Shown: in pieces, positions 45,992 to 54,634 of the stretch
How the letters are laid out: each line of letters begins with the position of its first letter
How positions within the stretch are numbered: position 1 is the stretch's first letter
Assembly (NCBI GenBank): GCA_947627735.1
Contig: CANQXG010000001.1
Location: forward strand, 16,406-80,405
Length of the DNA: 64,000 bases
Reading direction: 5' to 3'
Source: an uncultured Oscillospiraceae bacterium
GTDB lineage: Bacteria; Bacillota; Clostridia; Oscillospirales; Oscillospiraceae
The notes under the pieces: generated by a model
What the model was told of the DNA's origin: nothing
The model's database searches: none
What the model saw: the letters and a program-made list of their open reading frames with translations, nothing else
Translations under genes and position numbers: made by a program

Positions 45992-46723
45992 TCATCTCAT
46001 CCGCAAAGCCATCTGCACGGCGGTGGTGCCGTCGGGCTTGCACACCAGCAGATGCCAGCCCTCCTCGTCCCGCCGGCGGTAGACGCTCAGCTCCTCCCCC
46101 TCCCGGCAGGCGGCGCTGTAGGCGATCTCCGCCTCGGCCACGTCCATGGCCTCCAGCTCCGCAACAGAGAAGGTCCCCATGAGCATGCGCACATAGGCCA
46201 CGTTGTTCATGTGCCGGCCCGTGTCGATGTCCCGGGACCCCACGGTATAGCGGGCGCAGAGAGCGCCCTGCTCCGGCTTTTCCCGGAACCGGGTGAAGGG
46301 GCCGTCGCACACCCGCTCCGGCAGGGGCCGCAGGTCCGTGGGATAGCCGAACTCCCCGGGGCGCATCAGCCGGCCGGTGTCCACGTTCTGGGCCGCCCAC
46401 TCGGTGCGTCCCTCCGCCAGGACCTCCCCGTCCCGCTTCAGGGTGTAGAACCGGTCGAACTTCACGTTCCCCGCCGTCCCCGGCCAGGTCCGCACCGTGA
46501 CCGCGTCGCCGTAGCCGGGATTTTCGTATATCCGCACCCGGGTCCGGATGGCCAGCCAGAAGGCCCTGTGGGCCATCATGTCGTCGTAGCCCACGCCCAT
46601 GCGCTCGGCCTGCTCCGCCGCCAGGTCCATAAAAAGGTCGAACAGCCCCGCCAGCTTCAGCCGCCCGGCGTAGTCCAGCTTGCTCGTGTATAACGTTTCT
46701 TCCTTGTCCAGATAGTTCTCCAT
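45992..46723 (-). CDS. Acyl-ACP thioesterase
   Basis: 243 residues with a double-hotdog fold, matching bacterial acyl-ACP thioesterases: 'LDYAGRLKLAGLFDLFMDLA' at the N-terminus and the second hotdog's 'VGSRDIDTGRHMNNVAYVRM' with the conserved Asp-x-x-x-His-x-x-Asn catalytic pattern. It releases fatty acids from acyl carrier protein in the cytosol. AGGAGG lies 4-5 nt before the ATG. A gene alone with its own terminator. Confidence 0.88.
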   Translation of the reverse strand: MENYLDKEETLYTSKLDYAGRLKLAGLFDLFMDLAAEQAERMGVGYDDMMAHRAFWLAIRTRVRIYENPGYGDAVTVRTWPGTAGNVKFDRFYTLKRDGEVLAEGRTEWAAQNVDTGRLMRPGEFGYPTDLRPLPERVCDGPFTRFREKPEQGALCARYTVGSRDIDTGRHMNNVAYVRMLMGTFSVAELEAMDVAEAEIAYSAACREGEELSVYRRRDEEGWHLLVCKPDGTTAVQMALRMR

Positions 46724-46750
46724 CGGTCCTCCTGTTATGTGCTGTGATAA

Positions 46751-46780
46751 GACCGGCCTCCCGTCATCGGGAAGCCGGTC
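46751..46780 (-). terminator. Hairpin at the nrdG stop codon
   Basis: GACCGGCCTCCCG and CGGGAAGCCGGTC form a near-perfect stem that spans the nrdG stop. No T-run follows; likely transcript end but not certain. Confidence 0.5.
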
Positions 46781-47306
46781 CGGTGTGATCGTCCCACAGG
46801 ACGACGCGGTCCGCGCCGCGGGTGGCGTTCATGTCGATCAGCCGCTGGTTGGTGGAACCCCGGAACCGCAGGCCCACCTGGTGCAGCCGCTCCACGAAGG
46901 GTCCATCCACCAGCACGTCGACCATGGCCAGCATCTCGTCCGTGGCCTCGCAGCGGGGGTGGCTCCCCTCCCGCAGCAGGTCCTCGTACACAAAGCCGGT
47001 GAAGGCCCACACGGTCTTGTCCGGATAGGCCGCCCGTACCCGCCGCAGGAACGGCACCAGCGAGCGCTGGTTCTCCGGCTCGAAAGGGTCGCCTCCCAGC
47101 AGGGTCAGGCCGTTGATATAGGACGGGGCCAGCATCTGCAGAAGCTGCTCCTCCGTTTCGGCGGTGAAGGGCTGGCCGTAGTCGAACGCCCACGTCTCCG
47201 GCTGGAAACAGCCGGGGCACCGGTTGGTGCAGCCGGACACGAACAGTGTCACCCGCACGCCGATGCCGTTGGCTATGTCGCAGTTTTTTATCTCGCCGTA
47301 ATACAT
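46764..47306 (-). CDS. nrdG: Anaerobic ribonucleotide reductase activating protein
   Basis: 180 residues, a radical SAM enzyme with CxxxCxxC (CTNRCPGC) in 'FVSGCTNRCPGCFQPETW' and 'LTLLGGDPFEPEN'. It installs the glycyl radical on NrdD in anoxic cells. It lies 12 nt after nrdD and shares its promoter. The SD is weak. Confidence 0.95.
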   Translation of the reverse strand: MYYGEIKNCDIANGIGVRVTLFVSGCTNRCPGCFQPETWAFDYGQPFTAETEEQLLQMLAPSYINGLTLLGGDPFEPENQRSLVPFLRRVRAAYPDKTVWAFTGFVYEDLLREGSHPRCEATDEMLAMVDVLVDGPFVERLHQVGLRFRGSTNQRLIDMNATRGADRVVLWDDHTGPASR

Positions 47307-47318
47307 CCGTTAAGACTC

Positions 47319-49517
47319 TTACAGGTGCAGGACCCGATCCTTGATCTCCTGGGTGCGGCCCTGGTTCCAGAACTGGGTGCCGATGTAGCCGCAGGTCCGC
47401 CGGGCCACGTTCATCTTGCTCTGGTCGGTGTTGCCGCACCGGGGGCAGCGCCAGATCAGCTTGCCGTCGTCCTCGGCGATCTCGATCTCCCCGTCCCAGC
47501 CGCACACCTGGCAGTAGTCGCTCTTGGTGTTCAGCTCGGCATAGATGATGTTGTCATAGATGAACCGCATCACCTGCAGCACGGCCTCCAGGTTGTTCTG
47601 CATGTCCGGCACCTCCACGTAGCTGATGGCGCCGCCGGGGGACAGGTGCTGGAACTGGGCCTCGAACTTCAGCTTGGTGAACGCGTCAATCTGCTCGGTG
47701 ACGTGCACGTGGTAGGAGTTGGTGATATAGCCCTTGTCGGTGATGCCCTCGATGACGCCGAAGCGCTTCTGCAGGCACTTGGCGAACTTGTAGGTGGTGC
47801 TCTCCAGGGGCGTGCCGTACAGGGAGTAGTCGATGTTCTCGGCGGTCTTCCACTCCTTGCACTTGTCGTTCATCTTCTGCATGATCGCCAGGGCGAAGGG
47901 GGTGGCGGAGGGGTCGGTGTGGCTCTTGCCGGTCATGTACTTGACGCACTCATACAGCCCCGCGTAGCCCAGGGAGATGGTGGAGTACCCGCCGTAGAGC
48001 AGCTTGTCGATGGGTTCGCCCTTCTTCAGCCGGGCCAGGGCGCCGTACTGCCACAGGATGGGGGCCGCGTCGGACAGCGTGCCCTTCAGCCGCTCGTGGC
48101 GGCACCGCAGCGCCCGGTGGCACAGCTCCAGCCGCTCGTCGAAGATCTTCCAGAACTTCTCCTCGCTCCCGCCGGAGGACAGGGCCACGTCCGGCAGGTT
48201 GATGGTGACCACGCCCTGGTTGAACCGGCCGTAATACTTGTGCTTGCCCGGCTCGTAGTTGCCGGCGTTGGCGATGTTGCCCACGCCCGCGTCGGTGAAC
48301 CGGTCGGGGGTCAGGAAGCTGCGGCAGCCCATGCAGGTGTACACGTCGCCCTTCAGCTCCAGCATCTTCTTCTCGGAGATGTAGTCGGGCACCATCCGCT
48401 TGGCGGTGCACTTGGCCGCCAGCTGGGTCAGGTACCAGTAGGGGGTCCCCTCCTCCACGTTGTCCTCCTCCAGCACGTAGATCAGCTTGGGGAAGGCGGG
48501 GGTGACCCAGATGCCCTGCTCGTTCTTCACGCCCTCATAGCGCTGCAGGAGCACCTCCTCGATGATGACCGCCAGGTCCTTCTTCTCCTGCTCGTTCTTG
48601 GCCTCGTTCAGGTACATGAACACGGTGACGAAGGGGGCCTGTCCGTTGGTGGTCAGAAGGGTCACCACCTGGTACTGGATGGTCTGCACGCCCCGGCGGA
48701 TCTCGTCCCGCAGGCGCTTTTCCACGATCTCGTCCACCTGCTCCTTGGTGGGGATGACGCCCAGAGTGCTGATCTCGTCCCGGACGATGGCGCGGATCTT
48801 GTCCCGGCTGACCTGCACGAAGGGGGCCAGGTGGGCCAGGGAGATGGACTGGCCGCCGTACTGGTTGGAGGCCACCTGGGCCACGATCTGGGTGGCGATG
48901 TTGCAGGCGGTGGCGAAGGAGTGGGGCCGCTCGATGAGGGTGTCGGTGATGACGGTGCCGTTCTGGAGCATGTCCTCCAGGTTCACCAGGTCGCAGTTGT
49001 GCATGTGCTGGGCATAGTAGTCGCTGTCGTGGAAGTGGATGATGCCCTCCTCATGGGCCTCGACGATGTCCTGGGGCAGCAGCAGGCGGTTGGTGATGTC
49101 CCGGCTGACCTCGCCGGCCATGTAATCCCGCTGGGTGGAGTTGACCACAGGGTTTTTGTTGGAGTTCTCCTGCTTGGCCTCCTCGTTGTTGCACTCGATG
49201 AGGGCCAGGATGCGGTCGTCGGTGGTGTTGGCCTGCCGGACCAGGCTGCGGGTGTAGCGGTAGGTGATGTACCGCTTGGCCACCTCGTAGGCCCCGTGGG
49301 CCATGATCTGCTCCTCCACCATGTCCTGGATCTCCTCCACGGAGGGGGAGCGCCCCAGCTCGACACAGCCCTTCTCCACCGAGTCCGCGATGCGGTGGAT
49401 CTGGGTGTTGGTCATGCGCAGATCTTCGTCCACCACGTTGTTGGCCTTGGTGATGGCGTTGATGATCTTGGTGATGTCGAAGGTGACCTCCGAACCGTTC
49501 CTCTTGATGATCTTCAT
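47319..49517 (-). CDS. nrdD: Anaerobic ribonucleoside-triphosphate reductase (class III)
   Basis: 732 residues. An N-terminal ATP-cone ('IIKRNGSEVTFDITKI') senses dATP/ATP. The catalytic part ends with Cys pairs 'CQVCGWDG' and 'CPRCGN' (zinc site) and the glycyl-radical loop 'RRTCGYIGT'. It reduces ribonucleotides without oxygen. I chose the ATG at 49517 with GAGGAG 9 nt upstream. An NrdR box lies in its promoter. Confidence 0.96.
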   Translation of the reverse strand: MKIIKRNGSEVTFDITKIINAITKANNVVDEDLRMTNTQIHRIADSVEKGCVELGRSPSVEEIQDMVEEQIMAHGAYEVAKRYITYRYTRSLVRQANTTDDRILALIECNNEEAKQENSNKNPVVNSTQRDYMAGEVSRDITNRLLLPQDIVEAHEEGIIHFHDSDYYAQHMHNCDLVNLEDMLQNGTVITDTLIERPHSFATACNIATQIVAQVASNQYGGQSISLAHLAPFVQVSRDKIRAIVRDEISTLGVIPTKEQVDEIVEKRLRDEIRRGVQTIQYQVVTLLTTNGQAPFVTVFMYLNEAKNEQEKKDLAVIIEEVLLQRYEGVKNEQGIWVTPAFPKLIYVLEEDNVEEGTPYWYLTQLAAKCTAKRMVPDYISEKKMLELKGDVYTCMGCRSFLTPDRFTDAGVGNIANAGNYEPGKHKYYGRFNQGVVTINLPDVALSSGGSEEKFWKIFDERLELCHRALRCRHERLKGTLSDAAPILWQYGALARLKKGEPIDKLLYGGYSTISLGYAGLYECVKYMTGKSHTDPSATPFALAIMQKMNDKCKEWKTAENIDYSLYGTPLESTTYKFAKCLQKRFGVIEGITDKGYITNSYHVHVTEQIDAFTKLKFEAQFQHLSPGGAISYVEVPDMQNNLEAVLQVMRFIYDNIIYAELNTKSDYCQVCGWDGEIEIAEDDGKLIWRCPRCGNTDQSKMNVARRTCGYIGTQFWNQGRTQEIKDRVLHL

Positions 49518-49591
49518 GGCTGCTTTCTCCTCTCGCGCTCTATATCCCACACGCCCGTTCGACGGGCGGTTACATAACGCTGCTGGATGCT

Positions 49592-49620
49592 ATACTAGCA
49601 CAACATCTTGTGCCTGTCAA
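49592..49620 (-). promoter_or_regulatory. nrdDG promoter
   Basis: On the minus strand TTGACA (-35), 17 nt, TAGTAT (-10). The spacer holds the NrdR palindrome. The rest of the 49518-49832 gap shows only this, a hairpin and AT-rich DNA. Confidence 0.8.
49598..49613. promoter_or_regulatory. NrdR box inside the nrdDG promoter spacer
   Basis: GCACAACATCTTGTGC is palindromic apart from the central bases and matches the NrdR box pattern (CACAAnATnTTGTG). It fills the spacer between -35 and -10, so bound NrdR would block polymerase. Confidence 0.8.
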
Positions 49621-49778
49621 TAGCTTCCGCGTCAACATTTTGATTTTCTCGGAACAGCCCGCAACCCCTTGAAAATCCCGGGTCTGCGGCTTTTTCCCTC
49701 GTTTTTAATGAGTATAGAGGCCCGGCGGAGGAGAAAAAATTTTTTTGAAGCGCCCCTCCCCCGCCCCGGACAGCAGCG

Positions 49779-49809
49779 CCGGCCGCACCACAAGATGTGG
49801 TGCGGCCGG
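49779..49809 (-). terminator. Strong hairpin after the symporter gene
   Basis: A 14-bp stem CCGGCCGCACCACA / TGTGGTGCGGCCGG with a 3-nt loop, 24 nt past the symporter stop codon. No immediate T-run on the minus strand; TTTTTT occurs later. Confidence 0.6.
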
Positions 49810-49832
49810 TCAAGATCAGACGGTATATGTGC

Positions 49833-51098
49833 TCAGGCGGCCTTGCCGGAGGCGAACTGCTTCTGCAGCCAGTCCTTGCCGTCCACGAAACGGCTGACGA
49901 TGTAGCTGACCACGTAGTCGCCGGCGGCGTTGATCATGGTCGCCGGGGGGTCCACCAGGTTGCCGATGGCCACCAGGATGGGGAAGGCCATGCTCATCTG
50001 CTCCGGGAAGAAGATGGAGCAGATGATGTACTCGCCGATGTACCCGCCGCCGGGCACGCCGCTCATGCCCACGGAGGACAGCACGGCCACCAGCACCACG
50101 GGGATCAGCATCTTGAAGCCCAGGTCCTGGCCGAACACGCCCAGCACGAAGGCGATCTTCAGCACGCAGGAGAAGCAGGAGCCGTCCATGTGCATGGTGG
50201 CGCCCAGAGGCAGCACCATGTCGGACACGTCCTTGGAGATGCCGGTGTCCGCCGCCTCCTCCATGTTGGTGGGGATGGTGGCTACGCTGGAGCAGGTGCC
50301 CAGGGACACCACCGCGGGCTTGGTGATATGGCGGAACATGGTCTTCACCGCGCCCTTGCCGCCGCCGAACCAAGCGAACAGGGGCCAGGCCGTGAAGATG
50401 TAGATGAAGCACAGGGGGTAATACAGGATCAGCGCCCGGCCATAGCTGGCGGTGATCTGGGGGCCGTAAGAGGCCACCAGGTCCGCGAAGATGGCGAAGA
50501 AGGCGATGGGGGCGTAATAGGTGACGATCTTGACGAACTTCAGCATCACGTTGGTCAGATCCTCCAGAAACTTGCCCACGACGCTGTCCTTGCCGCCGTT
50601 GAGGTTCACGGCAAAGCCGAACAGGATGGAGAACACGATCAGCGGCAGCATGGCCCGGCGGCTGAGCAGGCCCACGAAGTCCTCCGCCGTGAAGAAGTTG
50701 ACGATCATGGTGGAGAAGCTGGCGTACTCGCCCATCTCCTCCTCAGGGATCTCCGCCCAGGGCTGCAGCACCGGCGGGAACACCTTCACCAGCAGGAACA
50801 TGATCACCGCGGCGATGGCGCCGGTCACCACAAAGGTGCCCACGGTCACGCCCATGATCTTCCCCGCCCGCTTGCGGCTGCGCATATTGGCCACCGCGCC
50901 GGCGATGGACGCGAACACCAGCGGCACCACGATGCAGAACATCATGTTGATGAACACCGTGCCAAGGGGCTTGAGCACCGTAGCGCCGCCGGAGGCGTCC
51001 GTCACCGGCCAGACCCAGCCCACGATGGCGCCCGCGATCATGGCGCCCAGCATCAGGCCCATGAACCGGTAATTCTTTACGATCGCTTTCTTGTCCAT
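49833..51098 (-). CDS. Dicarboxylate/amino acid:cation symporter (DAACS family)
   Basis: 421 residues with about eight membrane helices and the re-entrant loops of the GltP/GltPh family ('LGTCSSVATIPTNMEEA', 'LPLGATMHMDGS', 'DPPATMINAAGD'). It takes up glutamate, aspartate or C4-dicarboxylates with cations. I chose the ATG at 51098 with GGAGGT 6 nt upstream; the track ORF extends into untranslated DNA. It is divergent from the AraC-type regulator gene, which may control it. The substrate is not decided by the sequence. Confidence 0.92.
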   Translation of the reverse strand: MDKKAIVKNYRFMGLMLGAMIAGAIVGWVWPVTDASGGATVLKPLGTVFINMMFCIVVPLVFASIAGAVANMRSRKRAGKIMGVTVGTFVVTGAIAAVIMFLLVKVFPPVLQPWAEIPEEEMGEYASFSTMIVNFFTAEDFVGLLSRRAMLPLIVFSILFGFAVNLNGGKDSVVGKFLEDLTNVMLKFVKIVTYYAPIAFFAIFADLVASYGPQITASYGRALILYYPLCFIYIFTAWPLFAWFGGGKGAVKTMFRHITKPAVVSLGTCSSVATIPTNMEEAADTGISKDVSDMVLPLGATMHMDGSCFSCVLKIAFVLGVFGQDLGFKMLIPVVLVAVLSSVGMSGVPGGGYIGEYIICSIFFPEQMSMAFPILVAIGNLVDPPATMINAAGDYVVSYIVSRFVDGKDWLQKQFASGKAA

Positions 51099-51218
51099 TT
51101 GCAAACCTCCAGAAAAAAGATCTCCTTGCCCGGGACAGCCGTCCCGGCCCGCCGGCCACGCCTGCCCTCCCGGAACTCCCCTTCCGGGCCGCCGGCCACT
51201 GCCGCTCAAGTCTTTCAC

Positions 51219-51224
51219 ATTATA
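51219..51224 (-). promoter_or_regulatory. Probable -10 element of the symporter gene
   Basis: A perfect TATAAT on the minus strand in the divergent region; no good -35 is visible at 17 nt, as expected for an activator-dependent promoter. Confidence 0.45.
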
Positions 51225-51260
51225 GTGGCCCTTATTTGCAAATACTATTGCAGAGGATGC

Positions 51261-51289
51261 TTGAAAGTTTGAAAAAAATGCTGTATTAT
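51261..51289 (+). promoter_or_regulatory. Promoter of the AraC-type regulator
   Basis: TTGAAA, 17 nt, TATTAT on the plus strand, 30 nt before the regulator's ATG. Confidence 0.8.
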
Positions 51290-51318
51290 GTTACCATCTC
51301 GGAAAAAGGAGGCGCATT

Positions 51319-52152
51319 ATGGCCGCCAGCTACAGCCAGGAAGGATATCTGAAGGAGGATTACCGGCTGTTCCATCTGCGGGACACCGCCGGACAGGAGC
51401 GGGATTTCCACTTCCACACCTTCGACAAGATGGTGATCCTCCTGGACGGGCGCGTGGACTATCTGGTGGAGCGGCGGACCTACTCCCTGGCGCCCTGGGA
51501 CATCCTGCTGGTGAGCCACCACATCATCCACAAGGCCCTCATAGACATCTCCAAGCCCTATGAGCGGGTGATCCTGTACCTGGACCGGCAGTTCGCCGAG
51601 CGTGCCATGCCCGGCGCCGGGCTGATGGAGTGCTTCGACGCGGCGGACAAACAGGGCCAGTACCTGCTCAAGCCCGGCCCGGAGCAGATCGAGGGGCTGC
51701 GCCGGCTCCTCGCCGGCCTGGAGGACGCCATGGCCGACGGGCGCTTCGGGGCCAAGGCCCTGCGGGACACATTGGTGGTGCAGCTGCTCATCGCGGTGAA
51801 CCGGCTGTCCCCCGCCGTGACCCAGGAGGACGCCGGCCCCTCCCCCTACGACGGAAAGATCGCGTCAACGCTGTCGTATATAAACGAAAATCTGTCAGGG
51901 CCTCTCACGGTGGAGGCCCTGGCAGAGCGGGTGTATCTGAGCAAGTATCACTTCATGCGCCTGTTCAAGGCCCAGACCGGCACCACCGTCCACGCCTATG
52001 TGCGCCAGAGGCGGCTGCTGTACGCCGCCCACCTGATCCGCAACGGGGTGAGCGTGAACAAGGCCGCCTCGGACAGCGGCTTCGAGGAATACTCCACCTT
52101 TTTCCGGGCGTTCAAGGAGTGCTTCGGCGTCAGTCCCGGCCAGCTGAAGTAA
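51319..52152 (+). CDS. AraC-family regulator with cupin sensor domain
   Basis: 277 residues. An N-terminal cupin/AraC-ligand domain (about 20-120; 'DFHFHTFDKMVILLDGRVDY') and two helix-turn-helix motifs at the C-terminus ('LTVEALAERVYLSKYHFMRLFK', 'VNKAASDSGFEEYSTFFRAFK') define the family. It binds DNA in response to a small ligand. AAGGAGG lies 7 nt before the ATG. Its divergent position points to the neighbouring symporter gene as a target; that is inference. Confidence 0.92.
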   Translation: MAASYSQEGYLKEDYRLFHLRDTAGQERDFHFHTFDKMVILLDGRVDYLVERRTYSLAPWDILLVSHHIIHKALIDISKPYERVILYLDRQFAERAMPGAGLMECFDAADKQGQYLLKPGPEQIEGLRRLLAGLEDAMADGRFGAKALRDTLVVQLLIAVNRLSPAVTQEDAGPSPYDGKIASTLSYINENLSGPLTVEALAERVYLSKYHFMRLFKAQTGTTVHAYVRQRRLLYAAHLIRNGVSVNKAASDSGFEEYSTFFRAFKECFGVSPGQLK

Positions 52153-52194
52153 GTTATACCGTATATTTCCCTTTTGAAAAGCGGTTCGTCCCGG

Positions 52195-52851
52195 TTATTC
52201 ATCCACGGTTTTTCCGGTGTTGAACAGGCTGAATGGATAAATATCCGGCGGCAGTTGTATGAAGGTCATCTCCTCACCTGACTCCGGGTGGATAAAGCGC
52301 AGTTTATGCGACCACAATGCAATATCGTATCCATCCCCCGGCAGGCCGTATTTCCCGTCCCCGAACAACGGCATGCCCCGGTCGGCGAACTGACAGCGTA
52401 TCTGATGGGTCCGGCCTGTGAGCAGCTCGATCCGCACCAGACTCAGCTCCCCGGCGGCGGAGAGCATTTCATAGTTGAGCGCCGCCGGCCTCGCGTCCGG
52501 CCCCGGCCCCGCCGCGATCACGGTTCGGTGGCTCCGGCTGTCCCGGACCAGGTAGTCCTCCATCCTCCCCCGCTCCGGCTCGGGCCGGCCATGGACGACC
52601 GCCAGATATTCCTTATGGAACTGCCCCTGCCGGATCTGCCGGCTCAGCTCCGAGGCCGCCCGCCGGGACCGGGCCAGCACCATCAGCCCGCCCACGGGCC
52701 GGTCCAGCCGGTGGACCGTGCGCACGCACCCCTCCGGCTCCCCCAGGGCAAGGCGCACCAGCCCCGGCATTCCCCCCGGCTCGTCGGTGGACAGCACCCC
52801 CGCCGGCTTGACGCACACGGCGATGCGCCTGTCCAGATAGACAAATTCCAT
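52195..52851 (-). CDS. RluA-family pseudouridine synthase
   Basis: 218 residues. The catalytic motif 'VHRLDRPVGGLMVLAR' (HRLDR with the active Asp), 'GRTHQIRCQFADRG' and the RluA-type C-terminus are present. There is no S4 domain. It converts U to pseudouridine in rRNA or tRNA. The ATG at 52851 (MEFVYL) has GGAGGG 5 nt upstream and is preferred over the track start. It converges on the regulator gene; the 42-nt gap holds no clear signal. Confidence 0.9.
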   Translation of the reverse strand: MEFVYLDRRIAVCVKPAGVLSTDEPGGMPGLVRLALGEPEGCVRTVHRLDRPVGGLMVLARSRRAASELSRQIRQGQFHKEYLAVVHGRPEPERGRMEDYLVRDSRSHRTVIAAGPGPDARPAALNYEMLSAAGELSLVRIELLTGRTHQIRCQFADRGMPLFGDGKYGLPGDGYDIALWSHKLRFIHPESGEEMTFIQLPPDIYPFSLFNTGKTVDE

Positions 52852-52934
52852 GGGTCCCTCCCGCTTATACATATATAATTATACCGCACACGCGCCCTGC
52901 CGGGCCTTTCCGGGCAAAAAAAGCGAAAAAGTCC

Positions 52935-52963
52935 TTGATTTCCCCGGACAGGTATGGTATATT
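52935..52963 (+). promoter_or_regulatory. secG promoter
   Basis: TTGATT, 17 nt, TATATT on the plus strand, 34 nt before the secG ATG. Confidence 0.75.
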
Positions 52964-52997
52964 AATTGAGCGAATTTTGAAAAAAGGTGAAATTGTC

Positions 52998-53225
52998 ATG
53001 ACTATTGCCATTTCTATACTGCATCTGCTCGCCTGCCTGTTCCTGATCGTTGTGATCCTGTTCCAGAGCGGAAAGCGCTCCGGTCTGTCCGGCGCCATCG
53101 CCGGCGGCGCGGATACCTTTATGACCAAGTCCAAGGCCAAGACCTGGGACGCCAAGCTGGCGAAGATGACCAAGTGGGTCGCGCTGGTGTTCGTGCTGCT
53201 GACCCTGGTGCTGAACTTTATCTGA
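52998..53225 (+). CDS. secG: Preprotein translocase subunit SecG
   Basis: 75 residues with two membrane helices (about 1-20 and 54-74) and the conserved cytosolic loop 'QSGKRSGLSGAIAGGADTFM'. It is the small partner of SecYE in protein export. The ATG at 52998 has AGGTGA 7 nt upstream; the track's TTG start lies in the promoter. It is followed by a strong terminator. Confidence 0.93.
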   Translation: MTIAISILHLLACLFLIVVILFQSGKRSGLSGAIAGGADTFMTKSKAKTWDAKLAKMTKWVALVFVLLTLVLNFI

Positions 53226-53240
53226 TCCCGACTTCTCCCC

Positions 53241-53272
53241 GCCGCCGCGTTTTTCGCGGCGGCGCTTTTTTT
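53241..53272 (+). terminator. Intrinsic terminator of secG
   Basis: GCCGCCGCG / CGCGGCGGC stem with a TTTTT loop, then GC and seven T. Confidence 0.92.
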
Positions 53273-53278
53273 GTACAT

Positions 53279-53304
53279 CTCCCGGCGGCACAGGCCGCCG
53301 GGAG
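53279..53304. terminator. Second hairpin between secG and gpsA
   Basis: CTCCCGGCGG / CCGCCGGGAG, 10-bp stem; on the plus strand AATTTTT follows, on the minus strand no T-run follows. It lies right after gpsA and may end that transcript. Confidence 0.5.
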
Positions 53305-53309
53305 AATTT

Positions 53310-54308
53310 TTATTTGTCCCAGTCGAACTCGCTGCGCCGGTCCCGGGTCATCAGCGCGGCCACGGTCTTTTCCGGGTCGCTGTTTTCGTAGAGGATGCCG
53401 TACACGCTCCGGCAGATAGGCAGCTCCACCTTAAGCTTCTCGGCCATGTCCTTCACGCTGGCGGCGGCGTAATAGCCCTCCACCACGGCGCCCACCTCCC
53501 GCAGGGCCTGCTCCACCGGGGCGCCCCGGCCTATGAGCAGGCCGGCGTGCCGGTTCCGGGAGTGGTCGGACAGGCACGTGACGATCATGTCCCCCATGCC
53601 CGCCAGGCCCGAGCAGGTGCTCCGCTGGCCGCCGGCCCGCTGGCACAGCACCGCCAGCTCCGCCATGGCCCGGGTCATATACAGCGCCTTGGCATTGTCC
53701 CCCAGGCTCAGGCCGTCCACCACGCCGCAGCCGATGGCGATGACGTTCTTCACCGCCCCGCACAGCTCCACGCCCACCACGTCCCGGTTGACGTACACCC
53801 GGAACATGTCGTTCATGAATACCTCCTGCACCAGCTCCGCCACCGCCTGGTCCTGGCTGGCGGCCACGCAGCCGGTGGCCATGTGCCGGGAGACCTCCTC
53901 GGCGTGGGAGGGGCCGGACAGCACCGCCACCGGGCAGCGGCTGTCCAGGCTCTGGGCCAGGATCTGGCTCATGCGCATGCCCGTGCCCGCCTCGATGCCC
54001 TTGGTGGCGGACACCGCCACCGTGCCCGGGCGGACGTGGTCCGCCGCGATGGCCGCCGTGCGGCGCAGGATGCTGGACGGGGAGGCGAACAGCACAAGCT
54101 CCGCCCCCTCCGCCCCGGCGGGGTCGCCGGTCACGGCGATCTCCTCGGGCAGGGGCACCCCCGCCAGGGCGGGGTTTTTCCGGGTCCGGGCCATGGCCGC
54201 CGCCTTCTCCGGATCGTGGGTCCACAGCGTCACCCTGTGGCCGTTGCCCGCCAGCAGGATGGCCAGCGCGGTGCCCCAGGCGCCGCTTCCGTATACAAAG
54301 ATCTCCAT
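53310..54308 (-). CDS. gpsA: Glycerol-3-phosphate dehydrogenase (NAD(P)+)
   Basis: 332 residues. It reduces dihydroxyacetone phosphate to sn-glycerol-3-phosphate for phospholipids. The nucleotide-binding start 'IFVYGSGAWGTALAILLAGNGH', 'SGPSHAEEV' and the catalytic-domain 'ELCGAVKNVIAIGCGVVDGL' are diagnostic. The ATG at 54308 shares a base with the TAA of the upstream gene (TAATG), with GGGAG upstream. Confidence 0.96.
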   Translation of the reverse strand: MEIFVYGSGAWGTALAILLAGNGHRVTLWTHDPEKAAAMARTRKNPALAGVPLPEEIAVTGDPAGAEGAELVLFASPSSILRRTAAIAADHVRPGTVAVSATKGIEAGTGMRMSQILAQSLDSRCPVAVLSGPSHAEEVSRHMATGCVAASQDQAVAELVQEVFMNDMFRVYVNRDVVGVELCGAVKNVIAIGCGVVDGLSLGDNAKALYMTRAMAELAVLCQRAGGQRSTCSGLAGMGDMIVTCLSDHSRNRHAGLLIGRGAPVEQALREVGAVVEGYYAAASVKDMAEKLKVELPICRSVYGILYENSDPEKTVAALMTRDRRSEFDWDK

Positions 54309-54631
54309 TATGTACTCTCCCAGCCCTTCCACACGTCCGGGCAGTAGCCCACCGTGGCCTGGCGGCCGTTGCGCACCAGAGGGGTCTTCAGCAGCTCAGG
54401 CCGTTGGAACAGCTCCTCCAGCTTATCCCCGTCGTAGGCGAGGTAGGCCACCTCCGGCGCGTCGCTCATGGCGGCGATGCCCACCGCGTTTTTCACCGCG
54501 GTCAGCTCCCCCCGGCTCATGCCGTAGCGGTCCACGTCCACGTACTGGAACTTCACCCGCCGCTCCTTGAAATACCGCTGGGCCTTCTTAGTGTCGAAGC
54601 ACTTGTTCCGGCCGAATATCTGGATGTTCAT
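54308..54631 (-). CDS. ArsC/Spx-family thioredoxin-fold protein
   Basis: 107 residues of the ArsC/YffB type ('IQIFGRNKCFDTKKAQRYFKER', 'LKTPLVRNGRQATVGYCPDVW'). Only one Cys sits in the active-site position (KCFDT), so it resembles YffB/YfgD-like proteins more than Spx, which has a CxxC. The role is probably thiol chemistry or regulation, unknown in detail. GGAGGTG lies 6 nt before the ATG; it is coupled to gpsA and follows RNase J by 3 nt. Confidence 0.82.
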   Translation of the reverse strand: MNIQIFGRNKCFDTKKAQRYFKERRVKFQYVDVDRYGMSRGELTAVKNAVGIAAMSDAPEVAYLAYDGDKLEELFQRPELLKTPLVRNGRQATVGYCPDVWKGWEST

Positions 54632-54634
54632 CCG

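Noticed and set aside
46737-49577. 946-aa plus-strand ORF over nrdG and nrdD
   Set aside because: Antisense shadow of nrdDG.
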